Shown here in pieces: positions 1 through 9,320 of a DNA stretch of 64,000 nucleotides; position 1 is the stretch's first letter, and every line of letters starts with the position of its first letter. A program made the translations under genes and the position numbers. A model generated the notes under the pieces. That model made no database searches, was not told the origin of the DNA, and saw nothing but the letters and a program-made list of their open reading frames with translations. The stretch covers positions 124,001 to 188,000 of the forward strand of contig CALUPW010000003.1 in assembly GCA_944322785.1 (NCBI GenBank), given 5' to 3'. This DNA is from Candidatus Gastranaerophilales bacterium (GTDB taxonomy: Bacteria > Cyanobacteriota > Vampirovibrionia > Gastranaerophilales > Gastranaerophilaceae).

Positions 1-1793
1 GAAAAACAATTCCGATATGGCTTGCATCATTTCTTGCATTCAAGCTTGACCTTCTCGGCGGTGAATACATAACATCCAGCCATGGAATTTCCGTTAAAAA
101 TGCAACAAAAGATTTAAATTGTCAGGGAAGTCAGTACCTGCCTGAAGAAAGTCTTGAATTTGTCGAAAAGATTCAGGAAATTTTCGATGAAATGGAAAGA
201 AAAGGTAAATATGAAATTAAGATTGCGAAATCCGACAATCCGCTTATAGATGAAAATATAATGAAAAAACTTGAAGACGGAACAAATCTTTATGTTGAAT
301 ATTTAAAATCCGGTGTTGCTCAAAAACATAATCTTAATTTGATTAAAGAATACGATGACAAAATTATAATCGAAAATGTCGGAGGTTCTGCTTACAGAAC
401 TTTGAGCAGAGTATTGAAAAAACTTGATATTTCAGATAAATTTGACTGGTTTAATACAGAAGAAGACCCGTTTTTTCATTCAATCGGAAAATATGACCAT
501 ACTCCCAAAGGGGAAAAAGCTTTTTATGATTATTCGGTTGATGCGACAGTTGTTTCAAAAAGGCTCAGCGGAGAAAAATACTTTCCGGTAATTGAAACAA
601 TGCATTATGAAGAAAAACTTAAAAATTATCCCTTCTTAACTGCAGTTTTGATAACAGATCCTGATCATGACCGTCTTACAATTGTTCAAAAAGAAAGTAT
701 TCTCCGAATTCCAAAACTTGAAGAAGCCGGAATTGATTATATAAAACTTGATGACCGCTCAATTTTGACAATATTTACGGCAAATCAGGCATTTCTTATG
801 CTTATGGATTTTCAGGCAAAACAGTTAAAAGCACAGGGGCTGTGGAAAAATCATCCGAGATTTATGATAAAAACAACAGCTTCAGCCTTAAGCTGGGATG
901 AATGGGCAAAACATCAAGGTGTTAAGGTTATAAATGTTCCTGTCGGTTTTAAAGAAATCGCAAACATCATGAAAAAAGTCGAACTTAAACTTAAAAACAA
1001 TCCTGATAAAGATGTCCTAATTGAAGATGTTTTTTCAAATGAGATTAATATTGGCGTAAATCCGAGGTTAATTTTTGCAGGTGAAGAAAGCGGCGGCATG
1101 ATTATGGGTACGGAAGATTTAATAAAATCAAACGCAGGAAGATTTGCTGTTGCTATGAGAGAAAAAAGCGCAACCGAGGCTATCATTGCAGCATCAGCTT
1201 TAATCTCTCAATTAAAAGAGATTTCTCTTTCAAGATATCTTGTCCAGATATTTGACGAATGCGGAATCAAAGGCAGATATGACACAAGAATAGATATTGC
1301 ATACTATAATGAATCAGAACCTGATATTGAAAAACTAAAACTTGCAAAATCCGAAGGTGAAAAGAAACGAACAGAAAACGATCTGTTTTATCTTTCAATG
1401 GCAATAGCAGTAAAAGAAGGCAGGATGACTCTTGATGATGTAAAAGAAGTTTTAAATGATTCGTTTAAAAGCCTCTGTTTTGACACATTAAAATCAATAA
1501 AATTTGTCGGCGACGGAACATATCTTGAATTTAGCGACAAATTTATTGAAATAAGACCCTCCGGCACAGATGCCAAAACAAAAGCCTACGGCGGAGGACT
1601 GGACAAACACGTTCTTGAACTTTATGCAACAAATATGGGAAATTACAGCGGCTACAGATCAGAACTGCACAAAAAATTCATTGATGACTATTTTTACAAT
1701 TCAACAAAAGAAAAAGCAATGAAATATTATCTTGATTTTGTGGACAAAGATGCGAATAACGAAAAGTTTGAAATTCCGGAATACAACTTTTAA
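1..1793 (+). CDS. Alpha-D-phosphohexomutase (phosphoglucomutase/phosphomannomutase family), 5' truncated
   Basis: The reading frame is open to the left edge (first full codon at base 3) and runs 596 codons to TAA at 1791-1793, so the start lies outside the window. The family interconverts hexose 1- and 6-phosphates in the cytoplasm. Visible motifs in family order are a possible phosphoserine loop (TSSHG, about residue 24 of the visible part), the metal-binding loop DPDHDR (about 219-224; families usually have DGDGDR or DPDADR), the sugar-binding GEESGG (about 360) and the phosphate-binding RPSGTD (about 518). The size suits the larger phosphoglucomutase-type members. Sugar specificity (glucose or mannose) cannot be told from sequence. 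A terminator follows directly, so it ends its own transcript. Confidence 0.85.
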   Translation, partial: KTIPIWLASFLAFKLDLLGGEYITSSHGISVKNATKDLNCQGSQYLPEESLEFVEKIQEIFDEMERKGKYEIKIAKSDNPLIDENIMKKLEDGTNLYVEYLKSGVAQKHNLNLIKEYDDKIIIENVGGSAYRTLSRVLKKLDISDKFDWFNTEEDPFFHSIGKYDHTPKGEKAFYDYSVDATVVSKRLSGEKYFPVIETMHYEEKLKNYPFLTAVLITDPDHDRLTIVQKESILRIPKLEEAGIDYIKLDDRSILTIFTANQAFLMLMDFQAKQLKAQGLWKNHPRFMIKTTASALSWDEWAKHQGVKVINVPVGFKEIANIMKKVELKLKNNPDKDVLIEDVFSNEINIGVNPRLIFAGEESGGMIMGTEDLIKSNAGRFAVAMREKSATEAIIAASALISQLKEISLSRYLVQIFDECGIKGRYDTRIDIAYYNESEPDIEKLKLAKSEGEKKRTENDLFYLSMAIAVKEGRMTLDDVKEVLNDSFKSLCFDTLKSIKFVGDGTYLEFSDKFIEIRPSGTDAKTKAYGGGLDKHVLELYATNMGNYSGYRSELHKKFIDDYFYNSTKEKAMKYYLDFVDKDANNEKFEIPEYNF

Positions 1794-1821
1794 GAAACAG
1801 GTATAAAGCCTGTTTCTTTTT
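1794..1821 (+). terminator. Rho-independent terminator after the phosphohexomutase gene
   Basis: GAAACAGG and CCTGTTTC form an 8-bp stem around a 7-base loop, followed by a T-rich run. It begins directly after the stop codon. Confidence 0.85.
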
Positions 1822-1833
1822 ATCATAATATGT

Positions 1834-1839
1834 TATAAT
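1834..1839 (+). promoter_or_regulatory. -10 box of metF, likely leaderless
   Basis: A perfect TATAAT ends six bases before the metF ATG. Transcription normally starts about seven bases after a -10 box, which falls on the start codon. There is no Shine-Dalgarno sequence in front of this ATG. The same arrangement is seen at mnmG (38022) and a small gene at 32797-32949. Confidence 0.6.
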
Positions 1840-1845
1840 TTTTCT

Positions 1846-2697
1846 ATGAAATTGAATGAGATTTATAAATCAGATAAAACAAAAATTTCATTTGAAATTT
1901 TTCCGCCGGACTCGGACGAAAATATCCAAAAACTATATGAAGAGATAGAAATTTTAAAAAATTACAAACCGGAATTTATTTCACTTACTCACAGTGTCAC
2001 CGGCAAAAACAAAGAGAACTCGAGAATTATCTTCACCTCAGTTAAAAATCGTTTCAACCTTAATGTTATGCCGCACTTTACCTGCATATGCAGTTCTGTA
2101 AAAGATATTAATGACAATCTGGATTTCTTTAAATCAATGGGAACAGAAAATATTCTTGCACTTCGTGGAGATATTCCTGACGACAAAAATTTAATCTGCA
2201 AAGATTTTTGTTATGCAAATGAGCTTGTTAAATATTTAAAAGAAAAAAACGATTTTTCAATTGCTGTTGCCGGATACCCTGAAGGACATATTGAAAGTCA
2301 TTCTATAAAGGACGACATAAAGAATTTAAAAAAGAAAGTTGATGCGGGTGCAGACATTATTATTACTCAAATGTTTTTTGACAACTGCAAATTTTTTGAG
2401 TATTTAAATCTTATTCAAAATGCAGGAATTAATATTCCTGTTATTGCAGGTATTATGCCGGTTTTCAGCAAAAATCAGCTTGATAAAATGACTAAACTTG
2501 CCAAGATAACAATTCCGGAAAAATTCAAAGAAAAACTGGAAAGATATATTGATGACAAAGATTATATTAAAAAAACAGGAATAGAATTTGCAACGGAACA
2601 GTGCAGAGAATTGATTGAAAACAATATGAAAGGACTGCATTTTTTTACCTTAAACAAAGCTTATTCAACATCAAAAATACTTGAAAATATTTTTTAA
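1846..2697 (+). CDS. metF: Methylenetetrahydrofolate reductase
   Basis: A 283-residue protein of the usual MetF length. The family reduces 5,10-methylene-THF to 5-methyl-THF with FAD and feeds methionine synthesis. The N-terminal SFEIFPPDSDEN segment is the hallmark of the TIM-barrel fold, and the ENILALRGDIP segment (about residues 105-115) and ADIIITQMFFDN segment (about 165-176) match conserved blocks. The start is chosen at the first ATG before SFEIFPP. It has no ribosome-binding site, and a TATAAT box sits 6 bases upstream, suggesting a leaderless message. deoC follows 23 bases downstream and is probably cotranscribed. No metH or metE is in the window. Confidence 0.93.
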   Translation: MKLNEIYKSDKTKISFEIFPPDSDENIQKLYEEIEILKNYKPEFISLTHSVTGKNKENSRIIFTSVKNRFNLNVMPHFTCICSSVKDINDNLDFFKSMGTENILALRGDIPDDKNLICKDFCYANELVKYLKEKNDFSIAVAGYPEGHIESHSIKDDIKNLKKKVDAGADIIITQMFFDNCKFFEYLNLIQNAGINIPVIAGIMPVFSKNQLDKMTKLAKITIPEKFKEKLERYIDDKDYIKKTGIEFATEQCRELIENNMKGLHFFTLNKAYSTSKILENIF

Positions 2698-2720
2698 GTC
2701 TAAAAACAGAGGGAGATATT

Positions 2721-3374
2721 ATGGAAAACTTAAACAAACATATTGAACACACACTTTTAAAACAGGATGCATCATATGAGGATTTTATCAAACTTTTTGA
2801 TGAAGCAAAAAAATACAATTTTCTTGGTGTATGCGTAAACCCTATGTATGTTAAACTTGCAAAAGACAACCTTGAAGATACAGATGTTAAAGTTGTGACT
2901 GTAGCCGGCTTCCCGCTCGGGGCAAACCGTCCGGAGGCAAAAGCCTATGAAACCAAACTCGCAATTGAAGACGGGGCAGATGAAATTGATATGGTAATTA
3001 ATGTTACAGCTTTAAAAAACAAAGATTATGACTTTGTAAAATATGACATTGAAACTGTAAAGTCATTCTGCAAAGATAAACCTTTAAAAGTTATACTGGA
3101 AACCGACCTTTTGACAAAAGAGGAAATTAAAAAAGCCTGCGAAATTTGTATTGAGGCAAAGGCTGATTTTGTAAAAACTTCAACGGGATTTGTAAAAAAC
3201 GGTGTCGGCGCAAAAGTTGAAGATGTGGAATTGATGTATAAAACAGTTTCACCATACGGCTTAAAAGTAAAAGCCTCCGGCGGAATAAGAGATAAAGAAA
3301 CGGCAATAAAAATGCTTGAAGCAGGGGCTGAACGACTAGGCACAAGCAGCGGAGTAAAAATTATCGAAGGCTGA
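2721..3374 (+). CDS. deoC: Deoxyribose-phosphate aldolase
   Basis: A 217-residue DeoC of normal length. The enzyme cleaves 2-deoxyribose 5-phosphate to glyceraldehyde 3-phosphate and acetaldehyde in nucleoside salvage. The Schiff-base lysine lies in FVKTSTGF (K152), and the second conserved lysine is in KVKASGGIR near residue 180. The AGFPLGAN segment (about 61-68) and DEIDMVINV segment (about 86-94) also match the family. GAGGGAG precedes the ATG at good spacing. It follows metF closely, and the nucleoside transporter nupC at 50290 could supply substrate, although the two genes are distant. Confidence 0.95.
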   Translation: MENLNKHIEHTLLKQDASYEDFIKLFDEAKKYNFLGVCVNPMYVKLAKDNLEDTDVKVVTVAGFPLGANRPEAKAYETKLAIEDGADEIDMVINVTALKNKDYDFVKYDIETVKSFCKDKPLKVILETDLLTKEEIKKACEICIEAKADFVKTSTGFVKNGVGAKVEDVELMYKTVSPYGLKVKASGGIRDKETAIKMLEAGAERLGTSSGVKIIEG

Positions 3375-3412
3375 TTTGACCATGCTATAATAATTATTAA
3401 GAAGGAAGAAGT

Positions 3413-4510
3413 ATGGGTGATGAAGATAAACAGTATGACGCCACGCCCAGAAAACTGGAACAGGCTCGAAAAGAAGGTCAGGTTGTAAAATCAAAAGATT
3501 TTTCAACCGCAATTTCTCTGCTTATTTTATTTACGGCAATATACGCTCTTGCTCCTTTTATTTGGAATCAAATTTCCCAGCTTTTTACCCTGATGTATGA
3601 ACAGATTCCGAACACCCATCTTGATAAAATCGGTATGACTTATATATTTTCCGTTACAGTAAAAGCTGCAGCGCTTATTATAGGTCCGATTTTATTTTTA
3701 GCATGGCTTGTTGCAATTCTTGCTGATTTTATTCAGGTTGGTCCGCTTGTTGCAACAGCACCGCTTGCTCCAAAGCTCGACAAACTTAATCCGACAAAAT
3801 ATTTTAAAAATATTATGTCAATAAAAACTCTTTTTGAATTGTTTAAAAATATTGTAAAAGTTATTCTTCTGGGATACATCGGCTGGAGCGTTTATATGTC
3901 GCATATTGAACATATTATGATGCTTGCGGCAATTGATAACAACTTTGCGGTTATGATAGAATTCGGAAAACTTATTACTGAATTTATATTTAAAGCATGT
4001 ATCGCCTTCCTTGTAATTGCGGCTGCAGATTACGGCGTTACAAAATGGAAATTTCTGCAAGACCAGAAAATGTCTTTTAAAGAAATTAAAGACGAATACA
4101 AAAACACGGAAGGGGATCCGAATGTAAAAGCAGCCTTAAGACAAAGACGTATGCAGATGCTTCAAAGAGGAATGATGGACGCCGTACCGGATGCGGATTT
4201 TGTTGTAACAAACCCAATTCACATAGCCTGCGCATTAAAATACAAAGCTGAAGAAATGGATTCTCCTATGCTGATTGCAAAAGGTACGGAGTTAATTGCA
4301 AAAAAAATAATCACAATTGCGAAAGAGCACGATGTTCCTGTTATTGAAAATCCGCCTGTTGCCAGAGCTTTATTCAAAATGGTCGATTTAAACCAGCAGA
4401 TTCCGCCAGAATTGTATAAAGCAATCGCCGAAATTTTACTTTTTGTTTACAACTTGAAAAATAATCGCAACCAAAGTAGAATAAAGAAAGAGCCTCACAG
4501 TAAAAAATAA
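3413..4510 (+). CDS. flhB: Flagellar type III export apparatus protein FlhB
   Basis: A 365-residue FlhB/YscU-family protein. It sits in the flagellar export gate and switches substrate specificity after self-cleavage. The N-terminus has the typical DDKQ/ATPRKLEQARKEGQV segment, then four membrane segments (about residues 30-210), then the cytoplasmic domain. The self-cleavage site, usually NPTH, reads NPIH here (N267), so the cleaved N-P bond is kept but Thr is replaced by Ile. AAGGAAG precedes the ATG. A flagellar-type sigma factor starts 2 bases after the stop, which supports a flagellar rather than injectisome role. Other flagellar genes lie at 9390-11642. Confidence 0.93.
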   Translation: MGDEDKQYDATPRKLEQARKEGQVVKSKDFSTAISLLILFTAIYALAPFIWNQISQLFTLMYEQIPNTHLDKIGMTYIFSVTVKAAALIIGPILFLAWLVAILADFIQVGPLVATAPLAPKLDKLNPTKYFKNIMSIKTLFELFKNIVKVILLGYIGWSVYMSHIEHIMMLAAIDNNFAVMIEFGKLITEFIFKACIAFLVIAAADYGVTKWKFLQDQKMSFKEIKDEYKNTEGDPNVKAALRQRRMQMLQRGMMDAVPDADFVVTNPIHIACALKYKAEEMDSPMLIAKGTELIAKKIITIAKEHDVPVIENPPVARALFKMVDLNQQIPPELYKAIAEILLFVYNLKNNRNQSRIKKEPHSKK

Positions 4511-4512
4511 TC

Positions 4513-5172
4513 ATGATTATGCAGGAAAATAAATTACAAGAATATCTTGATATAGTTAAGAAAGTTGCGAAGGTTGAACACAGAAGAATTCCTTCTCATA
4601 TGGTGGAATATGAGGAACTGTTATCTATCGGCATCATTGCAATTCAGGCTATTATTAAAAACAAAACACCGGAACAGCTTGCAAGATACAATTCCGCATA
4701 TATAGCAACAGCCGTCAGATGGGCTATAAGAAACGAATTAAGAATAAGATATAAATGGTATTCATTAAAACACAAGCCTGACGATGAGATCGATCCCGAA
4801 GAAGAAGTTGAAGGCATGGATATGCAAAAGGCAAAAGTTCGTGAAGCTGTTTACGAAACCGTTTTGTCAATTGACGGGCTTGCGGCTGCCGCAAGCGACA
4901 ATGATTCACCTTTTGACTTTTTAAAAGATAATCACGCACTTCCTGATGAGCAGGCTGAAATTACAGAACTTGGCAGAATGATAAGGGCTGCAATATCAAA
5001 ACTTCCGCCGAAGGAAAGAACCGTTGTGGAATATCGTTTTTACAGAAATATGCAGGTAAAAGATATTGCAACTCAAATCGGACTTTCACCTTCAAGAGTA
5101 ACAAGGATTGTTCAATCGTCATTGAACTTTGTAAAAGAATACTTAAATTCGCATGAACAGTACGATTATTAA
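4513..5172 (+). CDS. fliA: Sigma-70 family factor, FliA (sigma-28)-like
   Basis: A 219-residue alternative sigma factor. Region 2 covers about residues 15-85 (EELLSIGIIAIQAI and AVRWAIRNELRIRYKW). Region 4 with its helix-turn-helix covers about 155-215 (LPPKERTVVEYRF, VKDIATQIGLSPSRVTRIVQ). There is no region 1.1, and the order and length fit group 3 (sporulation/flagellar) sigma factors. It starts 2 bases after flhB, so it is probably translated with flhB and directs late flagellar genes. The symbol is assigned mainly from this context; a general stress-type group 3 factor is the alternative. Two in-frame ATGs (4513 and 4519) are possible starts, both without a strong ribosome-binding site. 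Confidence 0.7.
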   Translation: MIMQENKLQEYLDIVKKVAKVEHRRIPSHMVEYEELLSIGIIAIQAIIKNKTPEQLARYNSAYIATAVRWAIRNELRIRYKWYSLKHKPDDEIDPEEEVEGMDMQKAKVREAVYETVLSIDGLAAAASDNDSPFDFLKDNHALPDEQAEITELGRMIRAAISKLPPKERTVVEYRFYRNMQVKDIATQIGLSPSRVTRIVQSSLNFVKEYLNSHEQYDY

Positions 5173-6725
5173 GCTTTAACGATTTTTACACGTTTATCGT
5201 CCCTAATTTCCAATGGTTTATCCATTTTTTTGATATATTCGCATGCCAGTTTGTTTTTATCAACATTGAATTTTTGGACTATGAAATCAGGATTTTCATT
5301 ACTTGGCAGATAATTATCTCCGCCCATTGCAAAGAAATCATCCATTGCACAGCTGAATTTTCTGTCAGGATTTGGATTTTTAACATCAATAGGATGTTCA
5401 ACACCGTTTTTGTCAGTATAATTTAGTGACAAAAGTTCACCTTTATCATTCATTGTATAATTCATGCCGGAAATTAAAAGAATTCCGGGTTTTGAATTGT
5501 GCGCAACAAGTGATTTTGCACCGACTTTAATGGCATCTACAATATCTTTTTCCGAAAGATTTCCTACAATCATTTTGTCTTCAAACGGGGTAATATCGTT
5601 TATCAAGCGGCTGTCGACTTTTCCGACATCAAAGTGCCCGCGGATATTGCCTGCATTTAAAATTGCAATTTCCGTACCAAGTTCATGCCGCATTGCATCA
5701 GCAATCAAATTTCCGTGAGGATTGTTTGCAATCAACCTGTTTTCAGGTTCCGGATCCGCATATTTTACAACACCCAAAACTTCAGGTTTTCCGAGGACTT
5801 CCTCAACTGCAGTTCTGGATGGTAGAGTTCTGTTAAATTTGCGGGTATTAATAACATTGTTTTGCACTTTTGTAATAACACCGTCATCAGTCCATTCTAC
5901 ATTTAAGACTCCGATATTTTCACCGTCTTTTCCTGCCTGCGTGATTACAACCGGTTCGCCGGATTTGGATGTTAAAAGGTTTTCGCCCGATTTTATGTCT
6001 TTGAGCATATCATGTGAATGTCCGCCAATAATTATATCAATACCTTCGGTTTCCTGCGCCAGACGTTTATCGCTCTTTAGCCCGCTGTGTGAAAGAACAA
6101 TTATTTTATTTATGCCTTGTGAACGAAGTCGATTAACTTCATCCTGAACCTTTTTAAGGGTCGTATTAAAATCATCTATTTTTATATCTTTTACAGAATC
6201 ATTCAATTTTACCCTTTCCGTCATATCTGAAGGGGCAATTCCGATAATACCGAATTTTTGTCCGTTATGTTCCTCGACGATTGATTTTCCGATACGTCCT
6301 GCCATAGGGCTTGAAGGTGATACCGTTGCATTTATTGCAAGAAGTTTGTAATCCGCATCCTTCATTAATTCGGCAAGTTTTGAAGGGACAACATCAAGCT
6401 CATGGTTTCCTAGTGCATTAGCCGAAACCCCTATCCAGTTAAGGAATTTGTTTGCCACCATATTGGATATAAAATTTGCTCCTAAAATAATATCACCGGA
6501 TGCAAGTTTTAATTTTGCGGTATTTTCACCCTTATTTGATTTGTCAAAAATATCTGAAACGGTTTTTATACGTTCCATATTTGTCATCTTACCGTGAACA
6601 TCATTCAGATAAAAAATACTCGTCTTTACAGGCGAGTTTGATTTTTGGGGTGATTTTTTATTATTTTCACCTGATACGTTTTGTTTTAACAAGTTTGTTT
6701 CAGGATATAAATTGTAATTCATCAT
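5169..6725 (-). CDS. 5'-nucleotidase/UshA-like metallophosphoesterase without signal peptide
   Basis: A 518-residue two-domain enzyme. A calcineurin-like metallophosphoesterase domain (about residues 35-290) carries NDVHGK, SGDIILG, GNHELD and GGHSHD metal-binding motifs. The C-terminal 5'-nucleotidase domain (about 320-510) has GNLIADAMRHE, LNAGNIRG and FAMGGDNYLP. The family hydrolyses nucleotides and nucleotide sugars, usually outside the cytoplasm. The ATG is chosen because AAGGTAA precedes it; a TTG at 6764 would add 13 residues. The N-terminus is polar and Asn/Ser/Lys-rich with no signal peptide, which is odd for this family and shared with the next gene upstream. The 3' end overlaps the sigma factor gene by 4 bases on the opposite strand. 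Confidence 0.85.
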   Translation of the reverse strand: MMNYNLYPETNLLKQNVSGENNKKSPQKSNSPVKTSIFYLNDVHGKMTNMERIKTVSDIFDKSNKGENTAKLKLASGDIILGANFISNMVANKFLNWIGVSANALGNHELDVVPSKLAELMKDADYKLLAINATVSPSSPMAGRIGKSIVEEHNGQKFGIIGIAPSDMTERVKLNDSVKDIKIDDFNTTLKKVQDEVNRLRSQGINKIIVLSHSGLKSDKRLAQETEGIDIIIGGHSHDMLKDIKSGENLLTSKSGEPVVITQAGKDGENIGVLNVEWTDDGVITKVQNNVINTRKFNRTLPSRTAVEEVLGKPEVLGVVKYADPEPENRLIANNPHGNLIADAMRHELGTEIAILNAGNIRGHFDVGKVDSRLINDITPFEDKMIVGNLSEKDIVDAIKVGAKSLVAHNSKPGILLISGMNYTMNDKGELLSLNYTDKNGVEHPIDVKNPNPDRKFSCAMDDFFAMGGDNYLPSNENPDFIVQKFNVDKNKLACEYIKKMDKPLEIRDDKRVKIVKA

Positions 6726-6804
6726 TTCATTTACCTTATTTCTGATATTTTTAACAACTGTCAAAATAAAAATTGCTTTATTTTAATATTTTTGTAAAGA
6801 AGGT

Positions 6805-8223
6805 TTAAGCCGCATTGTTTTTAGGAGGCGATTTTTTCATTTCGTTGTACGATTTTAAACCTTCAACCCAGTTTTCAACGAACTTGATATCTTCTTTTAC
6901 TACTGATTGCGGCAAACCGGCATGATGAATTTTCGGCAGTAAATATTCTGCAGTATATTCAATTGCATGCGGAATATCATCATCTGTATCATTGCAAATA
7001 AATATCAATCTGCCGTCTTTGTCGTATCTTTGTCCGATAATTGTTATTTCATGCCCGTTAATAATTTCATTGTTATTGTCCACCTCAGTATATCCGATAA
7101 TTACGTTCTCGCCCATATTTAGAGCATCAGATATCTGCCGTTTCATAGTTTCAAAATCAGTTTCATATCCGACTAATCTTTCATTATCATCAACAGTTTG
7201 ATAAGTTACCGAAACTTTGTTTTTATCCTCAACAACAGATTCTGTAAAAGTCTTTTCAAATTCAATCAGCCCTTTGTCTTTCATATTGAATTTTCCTTTG
7301 CGAATATCGCTTAAAGAATCATACGTCTGCTGTGACCCTATCTGCATTAAGGTTGACTGCATTAAGACGTCAACTGATGACCTTTCGTTTGCATCCCTGT
7401 TTGTAACCTGCATTCTCGCTCTTAAAATTGCATTTTTATCGGGCGCAAAAGTCAAATGCGCATTATTAAAGTTGTCCATTTTAAACGGAACTTCAAATGC
7501 ATTCAAAAGCCATATTGAATCAAGCGTGTTGTCAGTCAAATTTTTTAATTGAATGGTCTTTGTAACAGACATTTTTGGTGAACTTATCCCTTCAACAAAC
7601 CTTGCAAATTCGGCAGGCATTTTTTTTGCAAGATTAAACTCTATACTGGATGCAACACAAGTTCCTGAATGCTCAACATTTATATCGAGTTCTGCGAGTT
7701 TTCGGGGAATAAGTTTGTCTTTATTCATTTTGTTGTCATCCATATATTTGTCTACAAAAGCTGAATTCAGACTTTTCGGAATATCTCCAAATTGCTGTGT
7801 TATACTATACGGATTATTCAGTATTTCTATTGTATCTTTTAATATCACATCATTCGGAAGTCCTGCTGCTCTGTCATTAATTGCAATTTTATAAAGATTG
7901 TCAAGTACTGTTGAATTATCATTTGAATTTGCATTCAAAAGAATCCCTGTTTTCAAAAGGTCTTTCATCTGTTTACGTGAATTTTTGTCCAATTTTTCTG
8001 AAATTGTATTATATTTATTTTTTTCTTCACTGCTTGAAAGTCGGGTTCGCACCGCTGACGCCCTAAAAGCCGGATTATAAGAAATTTTGTTACTTACCGG
8101 ATTTGAGGCAGGCTGATTTGATTGAACTTTATTATTTTGTTCAATATTTTTTACATCTGCGGACTTTATGTTATCCGTTGTGATATAATTATGTTGAAAA
8201 GAATTTAAACCTACCGAATACAC
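6805..8223 (-). CDS. Putative papain-fold cysteine peptidase
   Basis: A 472-residue protein with no family I can name with certainty. Residues 1-80 are polar and low-complexity (Asn/Ser/Lys), then comes a helical stretch. The C-terminal half shows a possible papain-like triad: Cys189 in SGTCVASSIEF (compare GxCWAFS), His391 in INGHEITIIGQ and Asn411/Asp412 in FICNDTDDD, each in the expected order and sequence setting. No signal peptide is visible. The start is a GTG at 8223 preceded by GGAGTGA; the N-terminus then reads MYSVGLNSFQ. It carries the NPAFRA element (50-55) resembling short N-terminal motifs in other proteins here. It is likely cotranscribed with the phosphoesterase 79 bases downstream. 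Confidence 0.5.
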   Translation of the reverse strand: MYSVGLNSFQHNYITTDNIKSADVKNIEQNNKVQSNQPASNPVSNKISYNPAFRASAVRTRLSSSEEKNKYNTISEKLDKNSRKQMKDLLKTGILLNANSNDNSTVLDNLYKIAINDRAAGLPNDVILKDTIEILNNPYSITQQFGDIPKSLNSAFVDKYMDDNKMNKDKLIPRKLAELDINVEHSGTCVASSIEFNLAKKMPAEFARFVEGISSPKMSVTKTIQLKNLTDNTLDSIWLLNAFEVPFKMDNFNNAHLTFAPDKNAILRARMQVTNRDANERSSVDVLMQSTLMQIGSQQTYDSLSDIRKGKFNMKDKGLIEFEKTFTESVVEDKNKVSVTYQTVDDNERLVGYETDFETMKRQISDALNMGENVIIGYTEVDNNNEIINGHEITIIGQRYDKDGRLIFICNDTDDDIPHAIEYTAEYLLPKIHHAGLPQSVVKEDIKFVENWVEGLKSYNEMKKSPPKNNAA

Positions 8224-8316
8224 TACTGTTCACTCCGCTTATTTATATAAACAACACAGTCCGAAAAAAATTGCTACAAAACTAAAAAAACAGTTAACAA
8301 ATGTAACGAGGAAATA

Positions 8317-9318
8317 TTGGAAAAAATTAAAATTAAACCTTTAACAAAAGACCAGCTTATAATTTCAATTGACAGACTTACACGGTTTAAAAATACGGAA
8401 GTTAAATATTTGAGGGTATTTAAAGAGATAATTCTTTCTAATCTTATACTGCCGAAATTCAAAAAACAGGAGCTTGACGGAATTGATTATACTGTCTTAA
8501 GAAATTTTGCAGAAAGAATAATAAACTATTCGCTAGAAAGTTTTGATATAAAACAGGACGGCGATTTAGAAATTAATCAAAGATTGTTTGACTATGAAAA
8601 AAACATATTTTTGCTATCCGAACAAACGGAAAGTCTTTTAAAAAATAAAATTAACTATAAAGGTTTTTTAAAACTTCTTTCTGATAATGAAGTTAAAAAT
8701 CTATTGTGGCTGAATGAATTAAATAAAACAGATGATATTATCCAATCCCGACAACAAAAATCACTTCATTTTCCTGTCGAAAAGGTAATTATCTGTGAAG
8801 GCATAACGGAGGAAACGCTTCTTCCTGTTTTTGCTGAAATTTACGGTTATGATTTTGATAAAAACGGCATCCACATAATCTCTGCAGGAGGCAAAAATCA
8901 GGTAGTTAAAAATTATTATGAACTTTCGGACTGTTTAAAAATTCCGATATTCGTGCTTTTTGACAGCGATGCCGGAGAAAATTTAAAATCTATACAAAAA
9001 AAATTGAGGCCTTTTGATATGGTGTATATATTGAAAAACGGTGAATTTGAAGATATTTTGCCGTATTCTTTGATTGAAAAAACTCTTCTTTATGTATTCA
9101 AAAATATATCTCTAATTGATTTAAAAGAATTGGATGAAAGTGCGCCGAGAGTAAAAGTTCTTGAAGAAATTTTTAAAAACCGCGGACTTCATGAATTTAA
9201 AAAATCCGAATTTGCAAATCTTGTAAAAGATAATATTCAAGACAAAAACGACCTTTCCGGAGAAATCATTGAAATACTTGAAAATATAAAATCTATCCGG
9301 ATGCCTAATATTACATAA
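8317..9318 (+). CDS. Stand-alone OLD-type TOPRIM domain protein
   Basis: A 333-residue protein with a helical N-terminal part (1-150) and a TOPRIM domain at about 155-240. The TOPRIM acidic residues are visible: EGITEE (E161, E165) and FDSDAG (D216, D218), with the ISAGGKNQV block between them typical of OLD-family nucleases. OLD proteins normally begin with an ABC ATPase domain, which is absent here: there is no Walker A or ABC signature. The start is a TTG preceded by GAGGA. No partner ATPase gene adjoins it. It may be a nuclease or primase-like protein in DNA repair or defence; the exact role is unknown. Confidence 0.65.
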   Translation: MEKIKIKPLTKDQLIISIDRLTRFKNTEVKYLRVFKEIILSNLILPKFKKQELDGIDYTVLRNFAERIINYSLESFDIKQDGDLEINQRLFDYEKNIFLLSEQTESLLKNKINYKGFLKLLSDNEVKNLLWLNELNKTDDIIQSRQQKSLHFPVEKVIICEGITEETLLPVFAEIYGYDFDKNGIHIISAGGKNQVVKNYYELSDCLKIPIFVLFDSDAGENLKSIQKKLRPFDMVYILKNGEFEDILPYSLIEKTLLYVFKNISLIDLKELDESAPRVKVLEEIFKNRGLHEFKKSEFANLVKDNIQDKNDLSGEIIEILENIKSIRMPNIT

Positions 9319-9320
9319 GC

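Noticed and set aside
3413-5172. A virulence-type (non-flagellar) type III secretion gene pair
   Set aside because: A flagellar-type sigma factor adjoins it, and fliJ, fliK and a flgF/G-like gene are in the same window.
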